Assembly (NCBI GenBank): GCA_964512045.1
Contig: CAZEJK010000184.1
Location: 1 to 10,202 of the forward strand
Reading direction: 5' to 3'
Source of the DNA: CAZEJK01 sp964512045
Lineage (GTDB): Bacteria > Acidobacteriota > Thermoanaerobaculia > Thermoanaerobaculales > Sulfomarinibacteraceae
Length of the DNA: 10,202 bases
Below, one piece after another: positions 1-6,882 of this stretch. The position numbers and the translations under genes were made by a program. Under the pieces are notes generated by a model that was given only the letters and a program-made list of their open reading frames with translations, did not search any database and was not told where the DNA came from. Every line of letters starts with the position of its first letter. Positions within the stretch are counted from its first letter, which is position 1.

Positions 1-2448
1 GGGTATGGCGCCTTCTCCTTCGACCGCGCGACCGATCACGGCTGGGTGACCACCGAGACCGCGCTCACCAGTCTGGACCTTCGCTGCAGCGCGTGCTCGC
101 AGGTCACCGTCGCGGCCTCGCCCGGCCTCATCCGCACCGGCGGCGAACGGGCCGATCTCGTCGTGTCGGTGACCGACCTGGCGGGCAACCCGTTCCCGGA
201 CGCTGTGCTGACGGGCACGACGACCCGCGGCACCCTGTCGTCGTGGAGCGAGACCGGGATCGGGACCTACACAGCGGATCTGGTGTCGGGACCGCTCTCC
301 GGGGACGCGACGGTCCAGGTGGCTCTCGACGGCATGCAGTGCGCGGCCACAACCACCATCACCATCGAGTGCGCCACCCCGCTTCCGGCACCTCCCACAC
401 AGGTGACGGCGACGCCTGCTCCCGGACCCGCGCTCGAGGTGTCCTGGCAGCCGACGGCCGGCGCCCGAACCTACACGGTGTACCGCGGCGCCGCCCCGAT
501 CGCGACCGTCGATGCGGGCTCGACCAGCTTCCTGATGACCCACCTCAGCGATGGCGCCTCGTACACCGTGGCGGTCTCTGCCACTGACAGCTGCGGCCGG
601 GAGACCGACCTCTCGGCAGCGGTGGAGGTGACGTTACCGGGGGTCGGCGTCACCGCGATCGACATGCTGGCGAGTACGCGGCTCGGAGACTACGCACGAT
701 CGACCAGCTTGGCAATCCACCGATCCACCGGTTTCAGCGCCGACGTCGCCGGCGTCGCCATATGGGATCTGGGCGACCCAACCGCCGCAGAGATCGTGGG
801 CCGTTGGAGCTGGCGAGACGGCGTCAAGTACGTGCAACCGGCAACGTCCGAGCACCTGGTTGTCGTCTCCGATCGGGGCGACATCGGCGTCTTGGATACT
901 CGCGACCCCACCCAGCCGACTCTGGTCGGCGCCGTCCGAATCGTCAAGGCCGCACACGCAGTCGCCGTGTCTTCGGATGGACGCTGGGCGTACGTCGCGG
1001 CTGGCTGGAGCCTTCTCGTCGTCGACCTTGCAGATCCCAGCCGTCCTGAGGTGGTCGCCACGACCGGAAGTTGGGAGTATCACGACATGGCCCTTGCCGG
1101 CAATCGCCTGGTCGGCGTCCTCGGAGACGACAGCGTCGCTCTGATCGACATCAGCGACCCGACGGACCCCGAGGACGTGCGCATTGCCGCTGCTGATCAG
1201 CTCGCGGGAGCGCGCTGCGTCACAGCAAACGGCTCACGCGCGGTGATCGGCTTGACACAGGGCGTTGCTGTGATGGACACGGCTGACGGCACACTGCTGG
1301 GCAGGATCGACGATCCGGCGCTGCAGCTCGAGAGGCTCGCGACCATCGATGCCGATCACGTCGCTGGAGTCGATGGTTCTCAGGTGTGGACCATCGACGT
1401 CTCCGACCCCGCGCATCCAACGGCGACCGTGCGAACGATCACACCGGCGTCTCAGCTGGCCACAGGCAACGACATTCTCTGGCTCATGTCTCCAAGGGGA
1501 TCTCACAGCATCGTTGACACCTCGTCGTGGACGGTGATCTCCGACCTGAGCGACCGCCTCGGCGATGCCCGCACCGTCGTTTCGGCTCCGGACGGCACCA
1601 TCGCCGTGGCCAACGGCGAGGGCGGCGTCGTGCTTCTGGACAACGGCGATCCATCGCTGCCCCCCACCATCACCGCTCGCGTCCTGACCGCAGACACGGC
1701 TCACGATCTCGACATGCACGACGACGGTGCCGTGCTTGTTGCAAGCGGCTCCGCAGGGTTGGTCGTCCTGTCGACCGACGGCGAAGTGCTCGCCTCGCTC
1801 CCACTGCGTGCGCACGGGACCTCCTCGGCGGACACCGTCAGGGTCGTGGAGGTCGAAGGGAACCTCGCAGTGCTCGGGGGTGGTATGGCCCTGTACGCCG
1901 TCGATGTCACCGATCCCCACTCACCTGAGCTGCTCAGCACTTTTTCCTCCTCAGGCACAGGTACGACCACCGTGCCCACAGGTGCGGGGGCGCTCACGTT
2001 GATCGGGCACACTGTCTACCTCGGCGGTCTCGTCATTGACCTCACAGATCCGAGCGCACCGATCGTGCTCCAGCCACCGCCGGCCACACTCGGGTGCCTC
2101 GGCGCCGACATCGAGCGCTCCACGACACTGACCTTTGCCGCTACCGACGCACCACTCACCGTGTGCAGACAGCAAGCCGACGGCTGGTTGACACCGATCA
2201 CCGACCAGGTATCCGGCCTCACGGTTCAGGAGCCGGGGCTCGAGGTCAGCCTGTCAGGGAGCACTGTGCTCCTGCTCACAGAACGGTTCCTGTACCTGAT
2301 CGACAGCGCTGATCCCGCGAGACCAGTCCGCCGGTTCACCCACGTGCCACGGTCACAACCACCGCGGTCCTTCAGCTTCAACGGCCGGTTCGGGTACCTC
2401 ATCAGCCCGATGGAGCTCTCAGTCGTCGAGCTCACAGGCCGGAGATGA
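1..2448 (+). CDS. Extracellular-type Ig-like/Fn3/LVIVD beta-propeller protein, 5' partial
   Basis: The frame is open from base 1 through 815 codons to TGA, so the start is outside the window; the GTG at 46 is only the first possible start codon inside it and has no ribosome site. Visible residues about 35-123 look like an invasin/Big-type Ig-like domain (AGNPFPDAVLTGTTTRGTLS, then a cadence of beta strands). Residues about 131-213 are a fibronectin type III domain (VSWQPTAGARTYTVYRG, then GASYTVAVSATDSCG). From about residue 220 to the end there are about twelve units with the LVIVD-repeat signature, a beta strand ending in D followed by DP and a proline, for example LLVVDLADPSRPEVV, VALIDISDPTDP, LYAVDVTDPHSPELL and LYLIDSADPARPV; several units are degenerate. 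Such proteins are usually exported and serve as surface or periplasmic binding scaffolds. No enzyme motif is visible, so the ligand is unknown. The missing N-terminus probably carries the signal peptide (inference). Confidence 0.85.
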   Translation, partial: GYGAFSFDRATDHGWVTTETALTSLDLRCSACSQVTVAASPGLIRTGGERADLVVSVTDLAGNPFPDAVLTGTTTRGTLSSWSETGIGTYTADLVSGPLSGDATVQVALDGMQCAATTTITIECATPLPAPPTQVTATPAPGPALEVSWQPTAGARTYTVYRGAAPIATVDAGSTSFLMTHLSDGASYTVAVSATDSCGRETDLSAAVEVTLPGVGVTAIDMLASTRLGDYARSTSLAIHRSTGFSADVAGVAIWDLGDPTAAEIVGRWSWRDGVKYVQPATSEHLVVVSDRGDIGVLDTRDPTQPTLVGAVRIVKAAHAVAVSSDGRWAYVAAGWSLLVVDLADPSRPEVVATTGSWEYHDMALAGNRLVGVLGDDSVALIDISDPTDPEDVRIAAADQLAGARCVTANGSRAVIGLTQGVAVMDTADGTLLGRIDDPALQLERLATIDADHVAGVDGSQVWTIDVSDPAHPTATVRTITPASQLATGNDILWLMSPRGSHSIVDTSSWTVISDLSDRLGDARTVVSAPDGTIAVANGEGGVVLLDNGDPSLPPTITARVLTADTAHDLDMHDDGAVLVASGSAGLVVLSTDGEVLASLPLRAHGTSSADTVRVVEVEGNLAVLGGGMALYAVDVTDPHSPELLSTFSSSGTGTTTVPTGAGALTLIGHTVYLGGLVIDLTDPSAPIVLQPPPATLGCLGADIERSTTLTFAATDAPLTVCRQQADGWLTPITDQVSGLTVQEPGLEVSLSGSTVLLLTERFLYLIDSADPARPVRRFTHVPRSQPPRSFSFNGRFGYLISPMELSVVELTGRR

Positions 2449-2461
2449 GCCACGCCTTCCA

Positions 2462-2475
2462 ATACCGGGTATCAT
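2462..2475 (+). promoter_or_regulatory. Possible phasin promoter: -10-like hexamer overlapping a short palindrome
   Basis: TATCAT at 2470-2475 matches five of six positions of the sigma70 -10 consensus and lies 76 nt upstream of the phasin ATG, giving a leader of about 70 nt. It overlaps ATACCGGGTAT (2462-2472), a perfect 5-1-5 dyad that could be an operator. The -35 region at 17 nt spacing (GAGCCA) is poor, so the call is weak. The 103-nt gap after the upstream gene favours an independent promoter somewhere here. Confidence 0.3.
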
Positions 2476-2540
2476 GGTCGGGACAGCTCACGATCGGTAC
2501 GCAGAGGTTCGGCACAGCGGCAGTTGACCGTTGTCAGAAC

Positions 2541-2546
2541 GGGAGG
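2541..2546 (+). promoter_or_regulatory. Ribosome binding site that fixes the phasin start
   Basis: GGGAGG lies 5 nt before the ATG at 2552. An in-frame TTG at 2531 would add seven residues, but this Shine-Dalgarno site is downstream of it, so ATG 2552 is preferred. Confidence 0.75.
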
Positions 2547-2551
2547 ACACA

Positions 2552-3172
2552 ATGGCGAAGAAGGACAAGAGCTCGAAGAAGAAGGCCAAGAAGAAGCGTG
2601 CTGGCGACGACGCGAGCCTGATGCAGGACGCCAAGAGGATCTGGCTGGCCGGCCTGGGTGCTGCCGTGCGCGCTCAACGGGGCGACACGAAGCTGTTCGA
2701 CGAGCTGGCCGAGACCGGCTCCGACTACCTGTCGGAGCGGAGCACGTCGGTGCGCTCCAAGTTCGAGACGCTGCGCGACGACGTCGTCGGCTGGTTCGAG
2801 TCCACCCGCGAGGACATCGGAGGCCGGATCGACGATCGGATCAGCGAGTCGCTCGACCGCTTCGGAGTGCCGTCGACCTCAACGTTCGAGCAGCTCACCA
2901 CGAAGGTGGAGGAGCTGACGCGCCGGCTGGAGGAGATGGAAGGCGCCGGCGTTTCTGCAGCCGAGTCAGGGGGCCACCGGGTCCACGTCGAGGTGAGCCC
3001 GCACGCCGAAGGCTGGCAGGTATCCGCCGATCGCGAGACCGTGGCCGTGCACCGGACCAAGGGTCCGGCCGTGTCGGCGGCGCGCAAGCTCGCCAACTCG
3101 CGCACCCCCAGCGAGCTGGTGATCCTGAAGAGCGACGGCACCGAGCAGGAGCGGAACACTTACGACGAGTGA
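2552..3172 (+). CDS. Phasin-family protein with C-terminal DUF2188-like domain
   Basis: The protein has 206 residues from the ATG with the good ribosome site. Residues 1-18 are a Lys-rich basic tail (KKDKSSKKKAKKKR). Residues about 24-130 match the PhaF/PhaI-type phasin family (Pfam Phasin, PF05597): the early IWLAGLGAAVRAQR segment, KLFDELAETG, an amphipathic helical middle, RFGVPSTSTFEQL, and a closing coiled coil KVEELTRRLEEMEG. Phasins of this family coat polyhydroxyalkanoate granules, and basic tails in PhaF-type proteins bind DNA. Residues about 142-204 resemble DUF2188: HVEVSPHAEGWQVSADRETV, a KGPAVSAARKLANS helix, then SELVILKSDGTEQERNTY. That domain has no established function that I know of. 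A PHA-granule role is inferred from family only; no phaC or other PHA gene is in view, and phasin-like proteins also occur in lineages without proven PHA. The basic tail could bind nucleic acid or a negatively charged surface. Confidence 0.85.
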   Translation: MAKKDKSSKKKAKKKRAGDDASLMQDAKRIWLAGLGAAVRAQRGDTKLFDELAETGSDYLSERSTSVRSKFETLRDDVVGWFESTREDIGGRIDDRISESLDRFGVPSTSTFEQLTTKVEELTRRLEEMEGAGVSAAESGGHRVHVEVSPHAEGWQVSADRETVAVHRTKGPAVSAARKLANSRTPSELVILKSDGTEQERNTYDE

Positions 3173-3211
3173 GCACACGAAGGCGGAATGGCGCGGGGAT
3201 CTTGAGCTCGC

Positions 3212-3233
3212 AGGTCCTCAACCGTGAGGATCT
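3212..3233 (+). terminator. Hairpin after the phasin gene, possible terminator
   Basis: AGGTCCTCA (3212-3220) pairs with TGAGGATCT (3225-3233) around an ACCG tetraloop. The stem is nine base pairs with one G-U. It lies 40 nt past the phasin stop, between convergent genes. There is no T tract before the N run begins at 3238, so termination is unproven. The same bases can be read as the start of an open frame (see findings). Confidence 0.4.
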
Positions 3234-3237
3234 TCGA

Positions 3238-3337
3238 NNNNNNNNNNNNNNNNNNNNNNNNNNNNNNNNNNNNNNNNNNNNNNNNNNNNNNNNNNNNNNN
3301 NNNNNNNNNNNNNNNNNNNNNNNNNNNNNNNNNNNNN
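3238..3337. other. Assembly gap, 100 N
   Basis: Exactly 100 consecutive N, the usual placeholder for a scaffold gap of unknown length. The real distance between the phasin gene and the PPDK_N gene, and anything between them, is unknown. The PPDK_N stop codon lies only 8 nt right of the gap, so any terminator of that operon is hidden. Confidence 0.97.
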
Positions 3338-3345
3338 CGGACGAC

Positions 3346-5721
3346 TCAGGTCGGCCGGGCTGGAGCCAGGTAGCCGAGTGCCTGCTGGTTCTCCTCGTCC
3401 ATATCAACGTTCAGGACGAGGCCGCCCGTCGCACGCGGCACGTCGATGACGCGCACGACATGCTGCATGTCGGCGAGCTCCGGCGCGAGCTCGACGAGCA
3501 CGTTCGGCGCCTGGCGGAAGAACGTCTCGTTGTAGTTGCCGCTGGCTGCTGACGGATAGAGCGCCAGGTAGTGGATATCCGACTCGATCAGGTCCTGGAA
3601 GAAGTGGCTTCCGAACGAGACCTCCGGAACATACCCGTCCCGCGCACGTGCGATCTCCACCAGCAATGTGGTGTTGTTGATGTCGGAGTACCCCACTCGC
3701 ACACCCAGGCGAAGGTCCTTGCTCCCCCACCGGCCGGGACCGAGCAGGGCGAACCGCCGGCCCTCGAGGCGCTGGTTCAGGGTCCGCACCACGCGTGCGA
3801 CGCGACGCCGCTGATCGGTGGTCTGCAGCGCGTTGTAATCGGTGGGATCGATCACGACCACCACCTCAATGTCGTGCACGGAGCCGGCCATGACGTCGCG
3901 AGTCGCTGCGAACAGCGTATGGTCCGCCGGCACCTCGGAAGGCACCCGGACGGAGTGGTGCACCTGTCGCTGCGCCTGGGGCCGGCACTGCAAGAAGTAC
4001 AGGGTCTTCCCGTCGCACGCGAACTCCACATCGATCGGTACCCGATAGACGCGCTCCAACGTCTGGACGCACCACTTGAGGAACGCCGGGTACTGCGAGC
4101 TCGACGTCATCCGGTCGAAGGTCACCACCAGGTCATCGGAGGCTTCCATCACTCCACCGCCGACAGCAGGCCGAAGGGACCCGTCCCGGTACACACTGAG
4201 CACGAGCTCGAGGCCGGGTAGACGCCCCCGCTGACCGAGCAGCGTGGAGGCCGGGATCTTGGTGAACTGGTTGCTCTCCAGGTCGATGACATCCACCATG
4301 CGCTGGGAGTACCGGACCACGTCCTCCGGCGCCACCTCGGCCCGAAGATCGGGCACACCGAGCGGCACCATTCTCGGGAAGTCCGAAGCCACCCGATCCA
4401 CCGCTCGCGTACCGAGACCCATCACCAGCCGGGCCAGCCCGTCCTCCGGACGCACGCGGGGGTTGCGGCGGTAGTGGTTGCGCGAGAACGCAACCCCCGA
4501 CCAGGTGGGGGCGAAGTAGCGGCCGGCCTGATTGCCGATGATGGTCTGGATCAGGATCGCCATGTTCTCGTGGAAGTCGATCAGCTGATGTCGCTTGCGG
4601 TAGGAGATCGGGTCCGGATGGAGAGCGCTGGCGTAGACCTCGGCAATCGCGCCGAGCAGCTCGCCCAGACGCTCCCGGTCATCACCCTGGTTGGCAACGA
4701 ACACACTCCGGTACTTGCCGGCGAACGCTGTGTTGAAACGGTCCTCCAGCTGGCTCGAGGAGCGCACGATCAACGGTTGGCGACCGACACGCGCGAGGAT
4801 CTCGCGCAACCGGTCCACGATCCACTCCGGGAAGTCCGCGTTCTTGAACAGCTCCAGGATCATCGGGTAGTCCTTCCGGATCTCCTCGATATCCCGGTAC
4901 TTGTGATCCTGCAGATGCTGCAGGCCGTTGCTCTCCAGAAACCAATCGATGACATCCGAGCGGAGGTAGAACGACTCCGGCAACGCCAGAGGGATGTCTG
5001 GAACAGACGGGTCGTTGGCCCGCTCACGCTGGAGGATGGTGTAGCCCAGCAGCATGCCGCCGGCCTTGCCGCCGATCACCCCCGAGCCGTCCGGCGATCC
5101 CACCACGCGATCGACGAGGTCATCGAAGTCACGAATCCTGAGATACCGCTTCGCGACTCCGATGAACTCCAGCTGCTCGGACACGAAGTTCCGGATCAGC
5201 GCCACCCGTGCTGCCGTCGACTCGCGCTCGGGAAGGGTCGTCTGACCGCGTGGCAGTCGGCAGAAGCGCTTCACCTTGCTCACCAGGAGACCGAAGGAGA
5301 CCTGCGTCAGTGCCGCGATCTCCTCCAGAGTCTGCGCCTCTTCCCGCTTGCGAGTGAGGTTGACCAGGTCGTCCACCTCGTCGGTCGTGAACGCCTGGGC
5401 AGCGTACTCGAGGGTCAGACGCTGAATCGCACGCCGCTCAGCGCGATCCCAGCGGTGCCCGATCTGGACGTTGTCGTCGTACTCGTCGAGCTGCTGCTGC
5501 ACGCGGCGCTCGGCGCACTCGCGCGCCGAAGCGTGGATCTCGTCGATGGAGACGATCTCCCGGCTGTGCAGCGTCGTCAGGAGAGATCTGAGGATCCGGT
5601 CGCGCAGATCCGGATACGCCTCGAGAACCGACTCCAGGTGACGCCGCCTCTCCTCAGTCTGCCGGCCCTCTGACCCGTCCTTCGCGCCGGCCTCTCCGCT
5701 CGCCGAGACGTCACCCGACAC
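3346..5721 (-). CDS. PEP/pyruvate-binding (PPDK N-terminal, ATP-grasp type) domain protein
   Basis: The protein has 791 residues from a GTG that overlaps the upstream stop by 11 nt. Residues 1-200 are mostly charged helices of unknown role. Residues about 205-585 match the nucleotide-binding domain of pyruvate phosphate dikinase/PEP synthase (PF01326): Gly-rich VIGGKAGGMLLG (215-226), IVRSSSQLEDRFNTAFAGKY (318-337) with conserved Arg and Glu-Asp, GLGTRAVD, and the closing VEFACDGKTLYFLQCRPQ (565-582). Residues about 655-725 carry LLGPGRWGSKDLRLGVRVGY and SFGSHFFQDL, which recall the C-terminal block of large PPDK_N proteins in Bacteroidota. The swivelling phospho-His domain and the PEP-binding TIM barrel of true PEP synthase are absent, so conversion of pyruvate to PEP cannot be assumed. 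Annotation as PEP synthase would over-call it. No in-frame ATG occurs before residue 223, which supports the GTG start; AAGGTG 7 nt upstream is a weak ribosome site. Translation is likely coupled to the upstream oxidoreductase. Confidence 0.88.
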   Translation of the reverse strand: MSGDVSASGEAGAKDGSEGRQTEERRRHLESVLEAYPDLRDRILRSLLTTLHSREIVSIDEIHASARECAERRVQQQLDEYDDNVQIGHRWDRAERRAIQRLTLEYAAQAFTTDEVDDLVNLTRKREEAQTLEEIAALTQVSFGLLVSKVKRFCRLPRGQTTLPERESTAARVALIRNFVSEQLEFIGVAKRYLRIRDFDDLVDRVVGSPDGSGVIGGKAGGMLLGYTILQRERANDPSVPDIPLALPESFYLRSDVIDWFLESNGLQHLQDHKYRDIEEIRKDYPMILELFKNADFPEWIVDRLREILARVGRQPLIVRSSSQLEDRFNTAFAGKYRSVFVANQGDDRERLGELLGAIAEVYASALHPDPISYRKRHQLIDFHENMAILIQTIIGNQAGRYFAPTWSGVAFSRNHYRRNPRVRPEDGLARLVMGLGTRAVDRVASDFPRMVPLGVPDLRAEVAPEDVVRYSQRMVDVIDLESNQFTKIPASTLLGQRGRLPGLELVLSVYRDGSLRPAVGGGVMEASDDLVVTFDRMTSSSQYPAFLKWCVQTLERVYRVPIDVEFACDGKTLYFLQCRPQAQRQVHHSVRVPSEVPADHTLFAATRDVMAGSVHDIEVVVVIDPTDYNALQTTDQRRRVARVVRTLNQRLEGRRFALLGPGRWGSKDLRLGVRVGYSDINNTTLLVEIARARDGYVPEVSFGSHFFQDLIESDIHYLALYPSAASGNYNETFFRQAPNVLVELAPELADMQHVVRVIDVPRATGGLVLNVDMDEENQQALGYLAPARPT

Positions 5722-6718
5722 GGAGGCACACCTTACCGAAGTGGGCCCCGGCGGCCATGTGCTCCAGGGCGGCGCGGGCCTCGTCGAGCTCGAACACACG
5801 GTCCACCACCGGTCGGATCTGCGACGCCACCAGCGCCCGGTTCATCGCCTCGAAGCTGGCACGGTGGCCCACGAAGATCCCCTGCAGCCGCACGCAGCGC
5901 ATCAGCACCGGAATGACGTCGAGCTCGGTCGAGGTGCCCGATAGCACGCCGATCACCGCGATCTGACCACCGGGCCGTACGGCCTTCAACGACTGTGCGA
6001 GGGTGCCGGCGCCTCCCACCTCGATGACGTGGTCCACGCCCCCGGTCGCCTTGGCCACCGTGACGCCCCACTCGGGGTCCTCGACATAGTTGATTCCCAT
6101 CCAGGCGCCGAGGGCCGTGGCCCGCTCGAGCTTCTCATTGGAGGACGACGTCACGATGACGCGAGCTCCGGCGGCGGTCGCCAGCTGCAGCGCGAAGACC
6201 GACACTCCCCCGGTGCCCTGGACGAGGACCGTCTCGCCCGCCGTGAGCTGACCGCGCGTCACGAGCGCCGTCCAGGCGGTGACGGCCGCACACGGCAAGC
6301 AGGCTGCCTCCTCGTCGGAGAGATGCTCTGGCGCCGGCACGAGACCGTCCTCATGGACGACCATCTGCTCCGCGAGGGTCCCGTCGAGCGGTCCCCCGAG
6401 CGTCGACCGGAGTGCCCGTGGACCCGGCTCGCCGTGCAGCCACTCCTGAGCGAAGATCGGCAGCACCCTGTCGCCAACCTGCACCCGCTCCACCCCTTCA
6501 CCAACCGCCACCACCTCCCCGACACCGTCGGAGCAGGGTATGAGCGGGAGCGGCTGACGCGGGTTGTACAGACCGCGGATGGTCAGCAGGTCCCGGAAGT
6601 TCAGCGATACGGCGCGCATCGCCAGCTGCACCTGGCCGGGGCCGGGCTCCGGGCTTTCTCGCTCCACGACCTTCAGGTGCTCCAGCCCGAACGAACCATC
6701 GATCACAACTGCGCGCAT
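5711..6718 (-). CDS. Zinc-independent MDR-family NAD(P)-dependent oxidoreductase (quinone-oxidoreductase-like)
   Basis: The protein has 335 residues and is complete. The start is the ATG at 6716-6718, preceded by AGGGAGG with 5 nt spacing; an upstream in-frame start at 6784 would run through that ribosome site and add an unconserved extension. The N-terminal GroES-like catalytic domain includes LAMRAVSLNFRDLLTIRGLY (residues 32-51) and PCSDGVGEVVAVGEGV. The Rossmann fold (about 140-265) has VLVQGTGGVSVFALQLA, whose GTGGV loop binds the cofactor, then ARVIVTSSSNEKLERA. The protein ends with the family-typical HFGKV block. The catalytic zinc ligands and the four-Cys structural-zinc lobe of alcohol dehydrogenases are missing, so it belongs with quinone oxidoreductase/enoyl-reductase-like MDR proteins that reduce or oxidise carbonyl or activated double-bond substrates. 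The actual substrate cannot be read from the sequence. It is the first gene of a probable two-gene operon and diverges from rpmB. Confidence 0.9.
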   Translation of the reverse strand: MRAVVIDGSFGLEHLKVVERESPEPGPGQVQLAMRAVSLNFRDLLTIRGLYNPRQPLPLIPCSDGVGEVVAVGEGVERVQVGDRVLPIFAQEWLHGEPGPRALRSTLGGPLDGTLAEQMVVHEDGLVPAPEHLSDEEAACLPCAAVTAWTALVTRGQLTAGETVLVQGTGGVSVFALQLATAAGARVIVTSSSNEKLERATALGAWMGINYVEDPEWGVTVAKATGGVDHVIEVGGAGTLAQSLKAVRPGGQIAVIGVLSGTSTELDVIPVLMRCVRLQGIFVGHRASFEAMNRALVASQIRPVVDRVFELDEARAALEHMAAGAHFGKVCLRVG

Positions 6719-6723
6719 CACAT

Positions 6724-6730
6724 CCTCCCT
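6724..6730 (-). promoter_or_regulatory. Ribosome binding site that fixes the oxidoreductase start
   Basis: On the - strand AGGGAGG precedes the ATG at 6718 by 5 nt. It selects the 335-residue form over the 357-residue reading from 6784. Confidence 0.8.
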
Positions 6731-6777
6731 TCGTCGCCCCGGTATTCTCACATAGCTCGCCAGCCGGCACCTGGGGG

Positions 6778-6806
6778 TTGGCAACCACGCGATTTCAGTG
6801 TAGACT
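6778..6806 (+). promoter_or_regulatory. rpmB promoter, sigma70-like
   Basis: TTGGCA (6778-6783) matches five of six -35 positions. Exactly 17 nt follow, then TAGACT (6801-6806), which matches four of six -10 positions. Transcription is predicted to start near 6812-6814, leaving a leader of about 70 nt before rpmB. The -35 lies inside the perfect 5-1-5 dyad GGTTGGCAACC (6776-6786), a possible operator. No equally good promoter is seen on the opposite strand for the divergent oxidoreductase. Confidence 0.7.
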
Positions 6807-6817
6807 CCCTCCTCGCG

Positions 6818-6864
6818 CCCGAACAGGGTTCGGGACAGCTGCGTCCACTACCGAGCGCCGCTCG
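6818..6864 (+). promoter_or_regulatory. Structured rpmB leader with two hairpins
   Basis: CCCGAAC (6818-6824) pairs perfectly with GTTCGGG (6828-6834) around AGG, a 7-bp stem beginning about 5 nt from the predicted transcript end. CGAGC (6852-6856) pairs with GCTCG (6860-6864) around GCC, 8 nt before the ribosome site at 6873. They could protect the mRNA 5' end or mediate control of ribosomal protein synthesis; both roles are inference. Neither stem is followed by a T run, so they are not terminators. Confidence 0.4.
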
Positions 6865-6882
6865 CTGTTGCTGGAGGGTTCC

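Noticed and set aside
2524..3552. 342-codon frame running through the N block
   Set aside because: It shadows the phasin gene in another frame and is open only because N codons read as X; the right part is antisense to the PPDK_N gene.
4474..5673. 399-codon open frame on the + strand
   Set aside because: It is antisense to the PPDK_N gene, is low in hydrophobic patterning, and has no ribosome site or motif.
3346..5799. Longer PPDK_N reading starting at the ATG at 5799
   Set aside because: It would overlap the oxidoreductase by 89 nt, and the added 26 residues are Pro/Ser/Thr-rich shadow translation of that gene.
2478..6840. TCGGGACAGCT shared by the phasin leader (2478-2488) and the rpmB leader (6830-6840)
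   Set aside because: An 11-nt match is expected several times by chance in 10 kb on both strands, and the context differs.
6807..6878. CCCTCC (6807-6812) complementary to the rpmB ribosome site GGAGGG (6873-6878)
   Set aside because: The predicted transcript begins at about 6812, so the complementary bases would mostly not be in the mRNA.
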